From NCBI RefSeq assembly GCF_900091435.1, contig NZ_FMCS01000010.1, positions 62,001-126,000 on the forward strand: a stretch of 64,000 nucleotides of DNA, given 5' to 3'. This document shows positions 25,872 to 35,500 of the stretch, piece after piece. The DNA is from Micromonospora chaiyaphumensis (lineage in GTDB: Bacteria > Actinomycetota > Actinomycetes > Mycobacteriales > Micromonosporaceae). The translations under genes were made by a program, and so were the position numbers. The notes beneath the pieces were generated by a model. That model ran no database searches and was not told the origin of the DNA. It saw only the letters and a list, made by a program, of their open reading frames with translations. How positions within the stretch are numbered: the first letter of the stretch is position 1; the number at the start of each line of letters is the position of its first letter.

Positions 25872-26690
25872 TCAGCCGGCCGTCCGGTCGTGCCGGGCGA
25901 CGCCGCCGAACGCCCCGAACCGCTCGGGGTGCTCGTCCACGTCGGACGGCGAGTCGGGCCGCCAGAGCGGCATGTGCACGACGCCCGGTTCGAGCACCGT
26001 CCAGTCGCCGAAGTAGCCGGTGATCTCGGCTCGCGAGCGCAGCGTGATCTCGGTGGCGGTGCGCGCCGACAGCCGCTGCGCGTCGAGCATCTCCTGCGGC
26101 TGGTCCTCGAAGGTCGAGTGCGAGATGACCAGGAAGCTGCCGGGCGCCGCGGCCGACCGCAGGGTGGCCAGGATGTCACCCGGCCGGTCCTCGTCGGGGA
26201 TGAAGTGGACCACCCCGGCGAGCAGGATGCCGAGCGGGCGGTCGAAGTCGATCAGGCCGCTGGCGCGGGCCTGGTCGAGGATCAGCTTCGGCTCCCGCAG
26301 GTCGGCCAGGATGGCGGTGGCCCGGTCGTTGCCGGCGAGCAGGTCCCGGCTGTGCGCCACGGCGACCGGGTCGATGTCGACGTAGACGATGCGGGCCTGC
26401 GGGTTGGCCGCCTGGGCCACCTCGTGCACGTTGCCGACCGTGGGAATGCCCGAGCCGATGTCGAGGAACTGGTCGACGCCGGCGTCGAGCAGCACCCGGA
26501 CGGCCCGGCGCAGGAACTCCCGCCCGGAGCGCATGGTGGCCGCCAGGTTCGGCGTCATGGCGGCGATCTGCTCGGCGAGCTGCCGGTCGATCTCGAAGTT
26601 GTGCGCGCCGCCGAGGAAGTAGTCGTAGACCCGGGCCGCGCTCGGCCGGCTCAGGTCGATCTCGGCGGGAAGTCCGTCCGGCGTCTGCAT
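25872..26690 (-). CDS. DUF574-family SAM-dependent methyltransferase
   Basis: A 272-residue protein of the large actinobacterial DUF574 group. The opening AEIDLSRPSAARVYDYFLGGAHNFEIDR is diagnostic. The SAM-binding region is FLDIGSGIPTVGNVHEVAQ (~78-96), followed by VYVDIDPVAVAHS. Paralogues are abundant in Streptomyces and Micromonospora; natural substrates are unknown. It is the first gene of the operon with GGDEF/EAL and DUF456. The start ATG at 26690 fits the family N-terminus; no strong Shine-Dalgarno is seen. Confidence 0.92.
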   Translation of the reverse strand: MQTPDGLPAEIDLSRPSAARVYDYFLGGAHNFEIDRQLAEQIAAMTPNLAATMRSGREFLRRAVRVLLDAGVDQFLDIGSGIPTVGNVHEVAQAANPQARIVYVDIDPVAVAHSRDLLAGNDRATAILADLREPKLILDQARASGLIDFDRPLGILLAGVVHFIPDEDRPGDILATLRSAAAPGSFLVISHSTFEDQPQEMLDAQRLSARTATEITLRSRAEITGYFGDWTVLEPGVVHMPLWRPDSPSDVDEHPERFGAFGGVARHDRTAG

Positions 26691-26742
26691 CGCTCGGTCC
26701 CCCAGGTCGTCGCCGCGGTGAGCGGACGCCCGGACGCGGGCG

Positions 26743-26782
26743 GCCCGCATGAGTGGTGTGGTCCACACCACTCTATGCGGGC
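26743..26782 (-). terminator. Long inverted repeat after the thiolase gene
   Basis: Arms GCCCGCAT+GAGTGGTGTGG and CCACACCACTC+T+ATGCGGGC pair over 19 bp with one bulged T and an effective 3-nt loop. The core GAGTGGTGTGG-T-CCACACCACTC is a perfect dyad. It lies 48-87 nt beyond the thiolase stop and 53 nt before the DUF574 start on the same strand. It probably terminates the thiolase transcript; an operator role for the downstream operon cannot be excluded. Confidence 0.65.
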
Positions 26783-26829
26783 GCGCTCGCGAAGGGGAGA
26801 TCCACTCTCGACGGTACGCCCGCCCGCCG

Positions 26830-28035
<1,206 letters not shown>

Positions 28036-28144
28036 CGGCGCTCAGTCCTTCGGGGGTGGGCGAGGGGTGGCGGCGGGTCGCCCGCCGGGTCACGGGGACG
28101 CCCGGCGCCAGGATATCCGCGCCCGGAACGGATAGGTTGGCCGC

Positions 28145-29110
28145 ATGGCCCGGGCCCAGTTCAGCGCAGAGACCGCCGGCGGCGGGGCGTTCGTCCGCCA
28201 GCCCAACCGGTTCACCGGTCGGGTCACCCCGCACTCCACCTCACTCGAGGGCGGCGGCCCCGACGACCAGGACCGGTGGCCGCTGGAGGCGGGCCGCTAC
28301 CGGCTCATCTGGTGCCGGGCCTGCCCGTGGGCGCACCGTGCCCGGATCGTGCGCGGCCTGCTCGGGCTGGACGAGGTGATCTCGCTGGGCACGGTCGACC
28401 CGATCCGGGACGAGCGGGGTTGGCGGTTCAGCCTCGACCAGGACGGCTTCGACCCGGTGCTCGGCATCGGGTACCTCAGCGACGCCTACCTGTCGACCGA
28501 CCCGGACTACACCGGCCGCGTCACCGTGCCGGCGCTGATCGACACGGTCACCGGTCGGGTGGTCACCAACGACTACCCGCAGCTCACCCTCGATTTCTCC
28601 ACCGAGTGGCGGCGGTTCCACAAGCCGGGCGCGCCGGATCTCTACCCGGTCGAGCTGCGCCCCGAGATGGACGCGCTCATGGCGGAGATCCACCGGGACG
28701 TCAACAACGGTGTCTACCGGTGCGGCTTCGCCACCTCCCAGGAGGCCTACGACGAGGCGTACCGGGCGCTGTTCACCCGGCTGGACGTGCTGTCCGAGCG
28801 GCTGTCCGAGCGGCGCTACCTCATGGGCGAGCAGATCACCGAGGCCGACGTGCGGCTGTTCACGACGCTGGTCCGCTTCGACGTGGCGTACCACGGGCAC
28901 TTCAAGTGCAACCGGCAGAAGCTCACCGAGATGCCGGTGCTCTGGGCGTACGCCCGGGATCTGTTCCAGACGCCGGGCTTCGGCGAGACGGTCGACTTCG
29001 ACCACATCAAGCGGCACTACTACGCCACCCACGAGATGATCAACCCGACCCGGATCGTGCCGCTCGGTCCGGACCTGTCCGGCTGGACCACGCCGCACGG
29101 GCGTGGCTGA
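28145..29110 (+). CDS. Xi-class GST-like glutathionyl-hydroquinone reductase homologue
   Basis: A 321-residue two-domain protein of the YqjG/ECM4 type. The catalytic CPW motif is in LIWCRACPWAHRARIVRGLLGL (~50-72), and the C-terminal helical domain has the conserved NNGVYRCGFATSQEAYDEAY, EQITEADVRLFTTLVRFDVAYHGHFKCN and YARDLFQTPGFGETVDFDHIKRHYY. Classical members reduce glutathionyl-hydroquinones. Actinobacteria lack glutathione, so mycothiol may replace it (inference). The ATG follows TAGGTT by 6 nt. It overlaps the next gene by 8 nt. Confidence 0.92.
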   Translation: MARAQFSAETAGGGAFVRQPNRFTGRVTPHSTSLEGGGPDDQDRWPLEAGRYRLIWCRACPWAHRARIVRGLLGLDEVISLGTVDPIRDERGWRFSLDQDGFDPVLGIGYLSDAYLSTDPDYTGRVTVPALIDTVTGRVVTNDYPQLTLDFSTEWRRFHKPGAPDLYPVELRPEMDALMAEIHRDVNNGVYRCGFATSQEAYDEAYRALFTRLDVLSERLSERRYLMGEQITEADVRLFTTLVRFDVAYHGHFKCNRQKLTEMPVLWAYARDLFQTPGFGETVDFDHIKRHYYATHEMINPTRIVPLGPDLSGWTTPHGRG

Positions 29111-29765
29111 CCCCGGCGTCCTCCGGGCCGCCGCCGCGTCCGCCGCCGCCGGCTGCACCGTGGCCGGGGTGGTCGCCGTGACGGTCGCCGTGGTCGCCGG
29201 TCCCGGTCCGGGCCTGACCGGGTACGTCAGCGAGGCCGGCGTCACCGACAGCGGCTACGCCGGGGCGTACCGGATCGGGGTCTTCGCCCTGGCGGCGGCG
29301 CTGCTGCTGCTCGCCGCGGCCCTGCCCCCGGCGCTGCGGACGGCGGCCGCGCTGCTCGTGGCCGGCGCCGCCGGCACGGCGCTCTCCGGGGCGGTGACCT
29401 GCTCGACCGGCTGCCCGCTGCCGCCCTTCGAGGCCGCCACGGTGGCCGACCTGGTGCACGGCGGCGCGAGCATCGCGGCCACGGCCGCCGTGGTCTTCGC
29501 CATGCTGGCGCTGGTCCTCGCCCCGGCGGCGGGGCGGGCGCTGCGCCGGGTCGCCGCGGTGGGCGCGGCCCTGGCGCTGCCGCTGTCCGGAGCGGTCGGG
29601 CTGGCCATGCTGCTGGCCGGGCGCGGCGGCCTGGTCGGGGTGCTGGAACGGCTGCTGCTCACGGTGGCGGCCGGCTGGGGGCTGGTCACCGCCGCGGTGC
29701 TGGGCCTGGGGCAGCGGCGCGCGATCGTGACGAACGGATCGCCGGGGCGTGAACCCGGCCTGTAA
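29103..29765 (+). CDS. DUF998-like membrane protein
   Basis: A 220-residue protein with about six hydrophobic helices and almost no soluble part. It has the layout of DUF998 proteins (G-Y-V-S-E-A after helix 1, then alternating Ala/Leu helices). A Cys pair in AVTCSTGCPLPPFE lies in a predicted extracytoplasmic loop. The GTG start overlaps the GST-like stop by 8 nt, suggesting co-translation. Function unknown. Confidence 0.75.
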   Translation: MADPGVLRAAAASAAAGCTVAGVVAVTVAVVAGPGPGLTGYVSEAGVTDSGYAGAYRIGVFALAAALLLLAAALPPALRTAAALLVAGAAGTALSGAVTCSTGCPLPPFEAATVADLVHGGASIAATAAVVFAMLALVLAPAAGRALRRVAAVGAALALPLSGAVGLAMLLAGRGGLVGVLERLLLTVAAGWGLVTAAVLGLGQRRAIVTNGSPGREPGL

Positions 29766-29826
29766 GGATCGTCACGCCGATCGCTCCTTCCACCTCGACG
29801 GCGGCCGGGAGTAGCCTCGCCAGGCG

Positions 29827-29916
29827 ATGACCAACGTCTGGCACCTCACCGTGCGCCTGTACGTCGACCTCCGACGGCAGGCCAGCGGCATCTGTCCGGC
29901 GCAGCCGCTCTCCTGA
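29827..29916 (+). CDS. Leader peptide (29 aa) upstream of the symporter
   Basis: A short frame MTNVWHLTVRLYVDLRRQ then ASGICPAQPLS. The pattern VDLxRxxSxxC is the one I know from the many actinobacterial short peptides annotated as putative leader peptide, usually ahead of sulfur or cysteine genes, where the Cys codon near the end lets ribosome stalling sense cysteinyl-tRNA supply. A TAGCCT box lies 9 nt before the ATG. The stop is 42 nt before the symporter start, which itself has no clear Shine-Dalgarno. Probably a cis-acting attenuator peptide, not a functional protein. Confidence 0.72.
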   Translation: MTNVWHLTVRLYVDLRRQASGICPAQPLS

Positions 29917-29958
29917 CGCTGCCCCGTTCACCCACCACCAGACCTTGGACACATTCCC

Positions 29959-31251
29959 ATGGCTTCCGCCCTGCGCAAGATCCCCTTTTCCGTGCAGATC
30001 CTGCTCGGCCTCGTCCTCGGCGTGGCGCTCGGCTTCCTCGCCCGCGCCAACGACCTCGCCTGGCTGACCACCACCCTCGACACCGTCGGCGGCCTCTTCG
30101 TCCAGCTGCTCAAGCTGGCCGTGCCGCCGCTGGTCTTCACCGCCATCGTGGTCAGCGTCGTCAGCCTGCGCGGCGTGGCCAACGCCGCCCGGCTGGCGCT
30201 CAAGACGCTGCTCTGGTTCGGCATCACCGCCCTGATCTCGGTGGCCATCGGCATCGGCCTCGGCCTGCTCACCAACCCGGGCAAGGGCGTCACCCTCGAC
30301 CTGGCCGGGGCGACCGCGCCGAAGAAGTCCGGCTCCTGGACCGACTTCCTCACCGGCATCGTGCCCACCAACCCGGTCGGCGCGTTCGTCGAGGGCAACG
30401 TCCTCCAGATCGTCTTCCTGGCCCTGGTGATCGGCGCCGCCGCGCTGCTCATCGGCGAGGCCGCCGAGCCGTTCGTGACCCTCAACCGCTCGGTGCTGGC
30501 CATCGTGCAGAAGGCGCTCTGGTGGGTCATCCGGCTCGCCCCGATCGGCACCCTCGGCCTCATCGGCAACGCCGTCGCCTCGTACGGCTGGGACCTGCTG
30601 GCCCCGCTCGCGAAGTTCACCACCGCCGTCTACGTCGGCTGCGCCATCGTCCTGTTCGTGGTCTACCCGCTGGTGCTGGTGACCGCCGGCCGGCTCAACC
30701 CGGTGCGCTTCTTCGCCGGCGCCTGGCCCGCCATCGAGCTGGCCTTCGTGTCCCGCTCCTCGGTGGGCACCATGCCGGTGACCCAGCGCTCGGTCGAGCG
30801 CCTCGGCGTCCCCCGCGAGTACGCCTCCTTCGCCGTGCCGTTCGGCGCCACCACCAAGATGGACGGCTGCGCCGCCATCTACCCGGCCCTCGCCGCGATC
30901 TTCGTGGCGCAGGTCTTCGGGGTGCACCTCGGCGTCACCGACTACCTGCTGATCGCCTTCGTCTCGGTGGTCGGCTCGGCCGCCACGGCCGGCCTGACCG
31001 GCGCGATCGTCATGCTCACCCTGACGCTCAGCACGCTGGGCCTGCCGCTGGCCGGCGCCGGCCTGCTGCTGGCCATCGACCCGATCCTGGACATGATGCG
31101 CACCGCCACCAACGTGGCGGGCCAGGCCCTCGTGCCGACCGTCGTGGCCGCCCGCGAGGGCACCCTCGACCGGACCGCGTACGACTCGGCCGGCAAGCGC
31201 GACCTGGTCGACGCTCCGGAGCGTGAGCAGCTCACCCCCGCCGCCGCCTGA
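29959..31251 (+). CDS. Dicarboxylate/amino-acid:cation symporter, possibly cystine uptake
   Basis: A 430-residue DAACS (SLC1-type) transporter in the cytoplasmic membrane. The Ser-rich re-entrant loop is SRSSVGTMPVTQRS, the cation/substrate motif is FGATTKMDGCAAIYPA in place of NMDGTA, and helix 8 is DPILDMMRTATNVAGQA. Substrates in the family are glutamate, dicarboxylates, Ser/Thr or cystine (TcyP). The leader peptide with its terminal Cys suggests a cysteine-responsive gene, hence cystine uptake (inference). A strong terminator follows. Confidence 0.93.
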   Translation: MASALRKIPFSVQILLGLVLGVALGFLARANDLAWLTTTLDTVGGLFVQLLKLAVPPLVFTAIVVSVVSLRGVANAARLALKTLLWFGITALISVAIGIGLGLLTNPGKGVTLDLAGATAPKKSGSWTDFLTGIVPTNPVGAFVEGNVLQIVFLALVIGAAALLIGEAAEPFVTLNRSVLAIVQKALWWVIRLAPIGTLGLIGNAVASYGWDLLAPLAKFTTAVYVGCAIVLFVVYPLVLVTAGRLNPVRFFAGAWPAIELAFVSRSSVGTMPVTQRSVERLGVPREYASFAVPFGATTKMDGCAAIYPALAAIFVAQVFGVHLGVTDYLLIAFVSVVGSAATAGLTGAIVMLTLTLSTLGLPLAGAGLLLAIDPILDMMRTATNVAGQALVPTVVAAREGTLDRTAYDSAGKRDLVDAPEREQLTPAAA

Positions 31252-31262
31252 CCGGCCGTGAC

Positions 31263-31296
31263 CGTCGGGGGGAGGGCTCCGGCCCTCCCCCCGACG
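31263..31296 (+). terminator. Terminator of the symporter gene
   Basis: Perfect 15-bp stem CGTCGGGGGGAGGGC / GCCCTCCCCCCGACG with loop TCCG, followed by CTTGTTG. It starts 12 nt after the symporter stop. Confidence 0.9.
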
Positions 31297-31315
31297 CTTG
31301 TTGAAGGATGACCGT

Positions 31316-32383
31316 ATGAGTGCCCTCTTCACCCCGCTCACCCTGCGCGGCGTCACCCTGCCCAACCGGGTGGCGCTCGCCCCCATGTGCCAGTACAGCG
31401 CCGGGCCGGACGGCCTGCCCACCGACTGGCACCGCGTCCACCTCGGCTCCCGCGCGGTCGGCGGCGCCGGACTGATCCTCACCGAGGCGACCGCCGTGGT
31501 GCCCGAGGGCCGGATCAGCCCGCAGGACACCGGGCTCTGGTCCGAGGCGCACGTCGAGGCGTGGCGGCCGATCGCCGCCTTCATCACGGCCCAGGGTTCG
31601 GTGCCCGCCGTGCAGCTCGCGCACGCCGGGTTCAAGGCGTCGACGTACCGGCCGTGGGCGGAGCACAAGGGCGGTGTGCCGGACGCCGAGGGCGGCTGGA
31701 GTCCGGTCAGCCCCAGCGGCGAGCCGTTCCTGCCCGACTACCGCACCCCCACCCCGCTCGACGAGGCCGGCATCGCCGGCGTGGTCGAGGCGTTCGCCGC
31801 CGCCGCCCGCCGGGCCCTCGACGCCGGCTTCGCCGCCGTGGAGATCCACGCCGCGCACGGCTACCTGCTGCACGAGTTCCTCTCCCCGCTCACCAACCAC
31901 CGGACCGACGGCTACGGCGGCGACCGCGCCGGCCGGATGCGCCTGACCCTGGAGGTGGCCCGGGCGGTCCGCGCCGCGGTCGGCGAGGCAGTGCCGGTGC
32001 TGACCCGCATCTCCGCCACCGACTGGGTGGACGGCGGCTGGACCGTCGAGGACAGCGTGGTGCTCGCCGGCGAGCTGGCCGCCGCCGGTGTGGACCTCGT
32101 GGACACCTCCTCCGGCGGCGCCGCCGCGCGGGCGAACGTCCCGATCGGCCCCGGCTACCAGGTGCCCCTCGCCGCCCGGATCCGCCGCGACGCGGGCGTG
32201 CTGACCGGCGCCGTCGGCCTGATCGTCGAACCCGAGCAGGCCGAGCAGATCGTCGAGACCGGCGAGGCGGACCTGGTCCTCCTGGGCCGCGAACTCCTGC
32301 GCGACCCGTACTGGCCCCACCGCGCCGCCGCCAAGCTGACCCCCACCCCCACCTGGCCCAACCAGTACACCCGCGCCTTCTAA
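31316..32383 (+). CDS. Old-yellow-enzyme family NAD(P)H:flavin oxidoreductase (YqjM-like)
   Basis: A 355-residue FMN-dependent TIM-barrel ene-reductase. YqjM-class features: LAPMCQYSAG with the redox-modulating Cys at the start of the barrel, IRTE-like ILTEATAV, AHAGFKAS, and the HAAHGYLLHEFLSPLTNHRTDGYGG block. The C-terminal FMN phosphate site is GAVGLIVEPEQAE then LVLLGRELLRDPYWP. It reduces activated C=C bonds, probably of xenobiotic or stress-derived enones. ATG start is preceded by GAAGGA. Monocistronic after the symporter terminator. Confidence 0.93.
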   Translation: MSALFTPLTLRGVTLPNRVALAPMCQYSAGPDGLPTDWHRVHLGSRAVGGAGLILTEATAVVPEGRISPQDTGLWSEAHVEAWRPIAAFITAQGSVPAVQLAHAGFKASTYRPWAEHKGGVPDAEGGWSPVSPSGEPFLPDYRTPTPLDEAGIAGVVEAFAAAARRALDAGFAAVEIHAAHGYLLHEFLSPLTNHRTDGYGGDRAGRMRLTLEVARAVRAAVGEAVPVLTRISATDWVDGGWTVEDSVVLAGELAAAGVDLVDTSSGGAAARANVPIGPGYQVPLAARIRRDAGVLTGAVGLIVEPEQAEQIVETGEADLVLLGRELLRDPYWPHRAAAKLTPTPTWPNQYTRAF

Positions 32384-32434
32384 CCGCCCACCGACCCACC
32401 CACCCACCCCCCGCGCGCTGCGGACCCAGGGCGT

Positions 32435-32491
32435 TGATCATGAAGTTAGCGGCAGAGTCCGTCCGATTTGTCGCCGCTAACTTCATGATCA
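32435..32491. repeat. AT-rich long inverted repeat, REP-like
   Basis: Perfect 19-bp arms TGATCATGAAGTTAGCGGC (32435-32453) and its complement (32473-32491) flank a 19-nt loop. The arms are much AT-richer than the surroundings and lie between two convergent genes, 52 nt and 22 nt from their stops. It can serve as a bidirectional terminator, but its composition suggests a dispersed extragenic palindromic element. I believe similar GTTGATCATGAAGTT sequences recur in Micromonospora genomes; only this copy is in the window. Confidence 0.75.
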
Positions 32492-32512
32492 CCGGGGCGG
32501 GCGCCGCGGACG

Positions 32513-35500
32513 TCAGCCGGCCAGGTGGCCCCAGCGGGACTCCAGGTCGCGCCACGGGCCCTGGGCCGCCGCCGTGCCGTCGACCAGGACCACCACGTGG
32601 TCCGCGCGCACCAGCGCCGCCCGCTTCGCGGTCGAGCCGACCACGGTCACCCCGTGCTCGCGCAGCGCCGCCCAGAGCGCCAGCTCCGTCGTCACGTCCA
32701 GGGCGGACGACACGTCGTCGGCAACCAGCAGTTCGGTACGCGGCGCGAGCGCCCGGGCCAGCGCCAGCCGCTGGAGCTGGCCGCCGGAGAGCCGGGTGCC
32801 CTTGTGCCCGATGAGCAGCCCGAGCCCGCCCCCGGCGGCCGCCAGGTCGTGGTCCAGCTGGGCGGTCGACACCGCGCCGGCGGCGTCCACCTGGTGGCCG
32901 AGCGCGATGTTGTCGGCCACCGTGCCGGACAGCACCCGGGGCAGCTGCCCCACGTAGCCGACCTGGTTCGGGCGCAGGAACAGCTCCGGCTCGGTGACCG
33001 GCTCGCCGTTCCAGCGCAGCGCGCCCGTGTGGTGCACGATCCCGGCGAGAGCCCGCAGCAGCGACGACTTCCCCGCGCCGACCGGCCCGACCACCAGCAC
33101 CAGCTGCCCGCGGTCGACCGTCAGGTCGACGTCCCGGACGGCGAGGGTGCCGTCGGAGTGCAGCGCGCCGAACCCGGCCAGCTCCAGCCGCCGCAGCGGG
33201 TGCCGCGGCGGCGGTTCCGGCGCCGGAGCGGTGCCGGCGGCCAGGTCCAGCCCGGGCACCGTCGCCGAGTAGGTGGCCACCCCGCTCATCGCGACCGTCC
33301 GCCGGGTCCACACGCGGGCCGACGGGTAGTGCGAGACCAGCGACGCGGTGGTCCAGGCGAACCAGCGGGCCGCACCGAGGGTGGAGACCGCGACCAGGGT
33401 GGCACCGGCGGAGAGCCCGCCGGCCAGGTAGAGCGCCCAGGCCCCGATCGGCAGCAGGCCGCTGGCGATCGACGGGGTGGACCGGGCCCACACCTGCATG
33501 GCGATCTCCCGGCGCTGCCGGTCGCTGCGCACGGTGTCCAGCTTCGCGAGGTGGTGCAGCACCGGGCGGGTCGCGCCGGCGAGCTTCACCGTGCGGGCGG
33601 CAGACAGCGAGGAGACCAGGGCGGTGGCGAAGGCGGCGCGCGCCTTGACGGTGCCGGCGGCCGTACGCTCCAGCCGGGGCCCGAACAGCGTCGCCGCCAG
33701 GCCGGAGACCACCATGGTCCCCACGAAGAACAGCGCCGGTACGACGCTGCCGGTCACCAGGGTCATGGTGATCACGATGGCCAGCGAGATGAACTGGTCC
33801 ATGAGGTTGTCGGCGAGCTGCACGACCCGGTCGGTGTCGCCGCCCTGGGCCACCACCTCGGCCGGGGTGTGCCCGCTGACCCGGCGCGCCCCGGTCTGCC
33901 CGTGCACCAGCCGCGCGCTGATCCGCAGCATCTGCCGGATCCACCACTGCGGGAACCAGAGGTTGGTGAGGTACGGCAGCGGCAGCACCACCAGCAGCGC
34001 GGCGACGATGCCCAGCGCCGGCAGCCACGGGTCGCCCCCGCCGACCACCTCGGCCCAGAGCCAGGGCAGCACCGAGCCGTCCAGCCCGAGCAGGGTCAGC
34101 ACGATGAACACGCAGATGGAGAGCAGCCCGTACCGCGGGTCGTTGGTGCCGAGCCGCAGGATCTCCCGCAGGGTCCGCGCGGGCGGTGGGGCGGGCAGCG
34201 GCGGCGGGTCGGTGCGCGGCACCGCGACCGGGCGCGGCGCGGTGGCCGGCTCGGTCGACTCGGCCGGTTCGTCGGGCCAGCCCTCGGGACCGTCCAGCAG
34301 CTCGACGCCGCCGCGGCGGGCGCCCGTGCCCACGTAGGCGCTGGCGTGGCTGGTGGCGAGCAGCTCGGCGAAGCGGGCCGACTCGCGCAGCGGTCCGGCC
34401 TCCAGCACGGCGCCGTCGGCCATCACCACGACCTCGTCGCAGCGGCGCACCGAGGAGAGCCGGTGCGCGATGACGATGCCGATCCGGTCGGTGAGCAGCC
34501 GCTCGGTGGCCTGGCGTACCCGGTTCTCGGTGACCGGGTCGAGCCGCGCGGTGGCCTCGTCGAGGATCACCACGTGCGGGTCGCGGACCAGGATCCGGGC
34601 GAACGCGACGAGCTGCTCCTGCCCGGCGGAGAGCACGTGCCCGCCCTCACCGAGCCGGGTGTGCACACCGTCGGGCAGCTCGGCGATCCAGCCGGCGAGC
34701 CCGAGCTCCTCCAGCGCCCGGGTGGCGTCGTCGAGCAGGTCCGGGTCGAAGAGCGCGACGTTCTCGGCGAGGGTGCCGGCCAGGATCTCGGTGCGCTGCG
34801 GCACCACGGCGATCCAGCGGCGCAGCGCCTCGACGTCCAGGTCGACCAGGTCGGTGTCGCCCAGGAAGACGGTGCCGGACGGCACGTCCACGGCCCGGGT
34901 GAGCACCTTGGCAAGCGTCGACTTGCCGGATCCGGTGCGGCCGACCAGGGCGTACGAGCGGCCGCGGGCGAAGCTGAGCGTGACGTCGCGCAGCGCCGGG
35001 CCGCGATCCTCGCCGGTGGCGGGGTAGCGGAAGGTCAGCCCACGCACGGTCAGGTCCCCCTCGGCCGGGGTGACCCCGCCGCTCGGCTCCTGCCGCGAGT
35101 CGGCGAGAAGTTGGACCCGGGCCCACGCGCCGAGCGCCTGCTGCAGGTGCGGCACCCAGCGGGCGATGTGTTCGACGGTCGCGCCGAAGGCGAGGGCGAG
35201 CAGCCAGATCGCGGTGAGCCGGGCGGCGTCGACCCGGCCGGTGGCCAGCGCCCACGCCCCCGCCAGGACCACGGCGGCGATGCCGACCCGGACGCCACCG
35301 GCGGCCAGCGCGGTGACCCGGGCGGACAGCCGGAAGACGCGCCCGCCCCGGGAGATCACCTCGGCGGCCCGCCGGGCGTAGAGGCGCAGCACGTACGGCC
35401 GGGCCAGGCTGGTGCGCACGTCGTCCTGGCCGTGCACCGCCTCCTCCATGACGGCGGCCAGGTCGGACCAGGCCTCCTCCTCGACCATCCGGGCCGGTGC

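Noticed and set aside
31263..31296. Riboswitch upstream of the OYE gene
   Set aside because: The structure is a simple perfect hairpin directly after the symporter stop; a terminator is sufficient.
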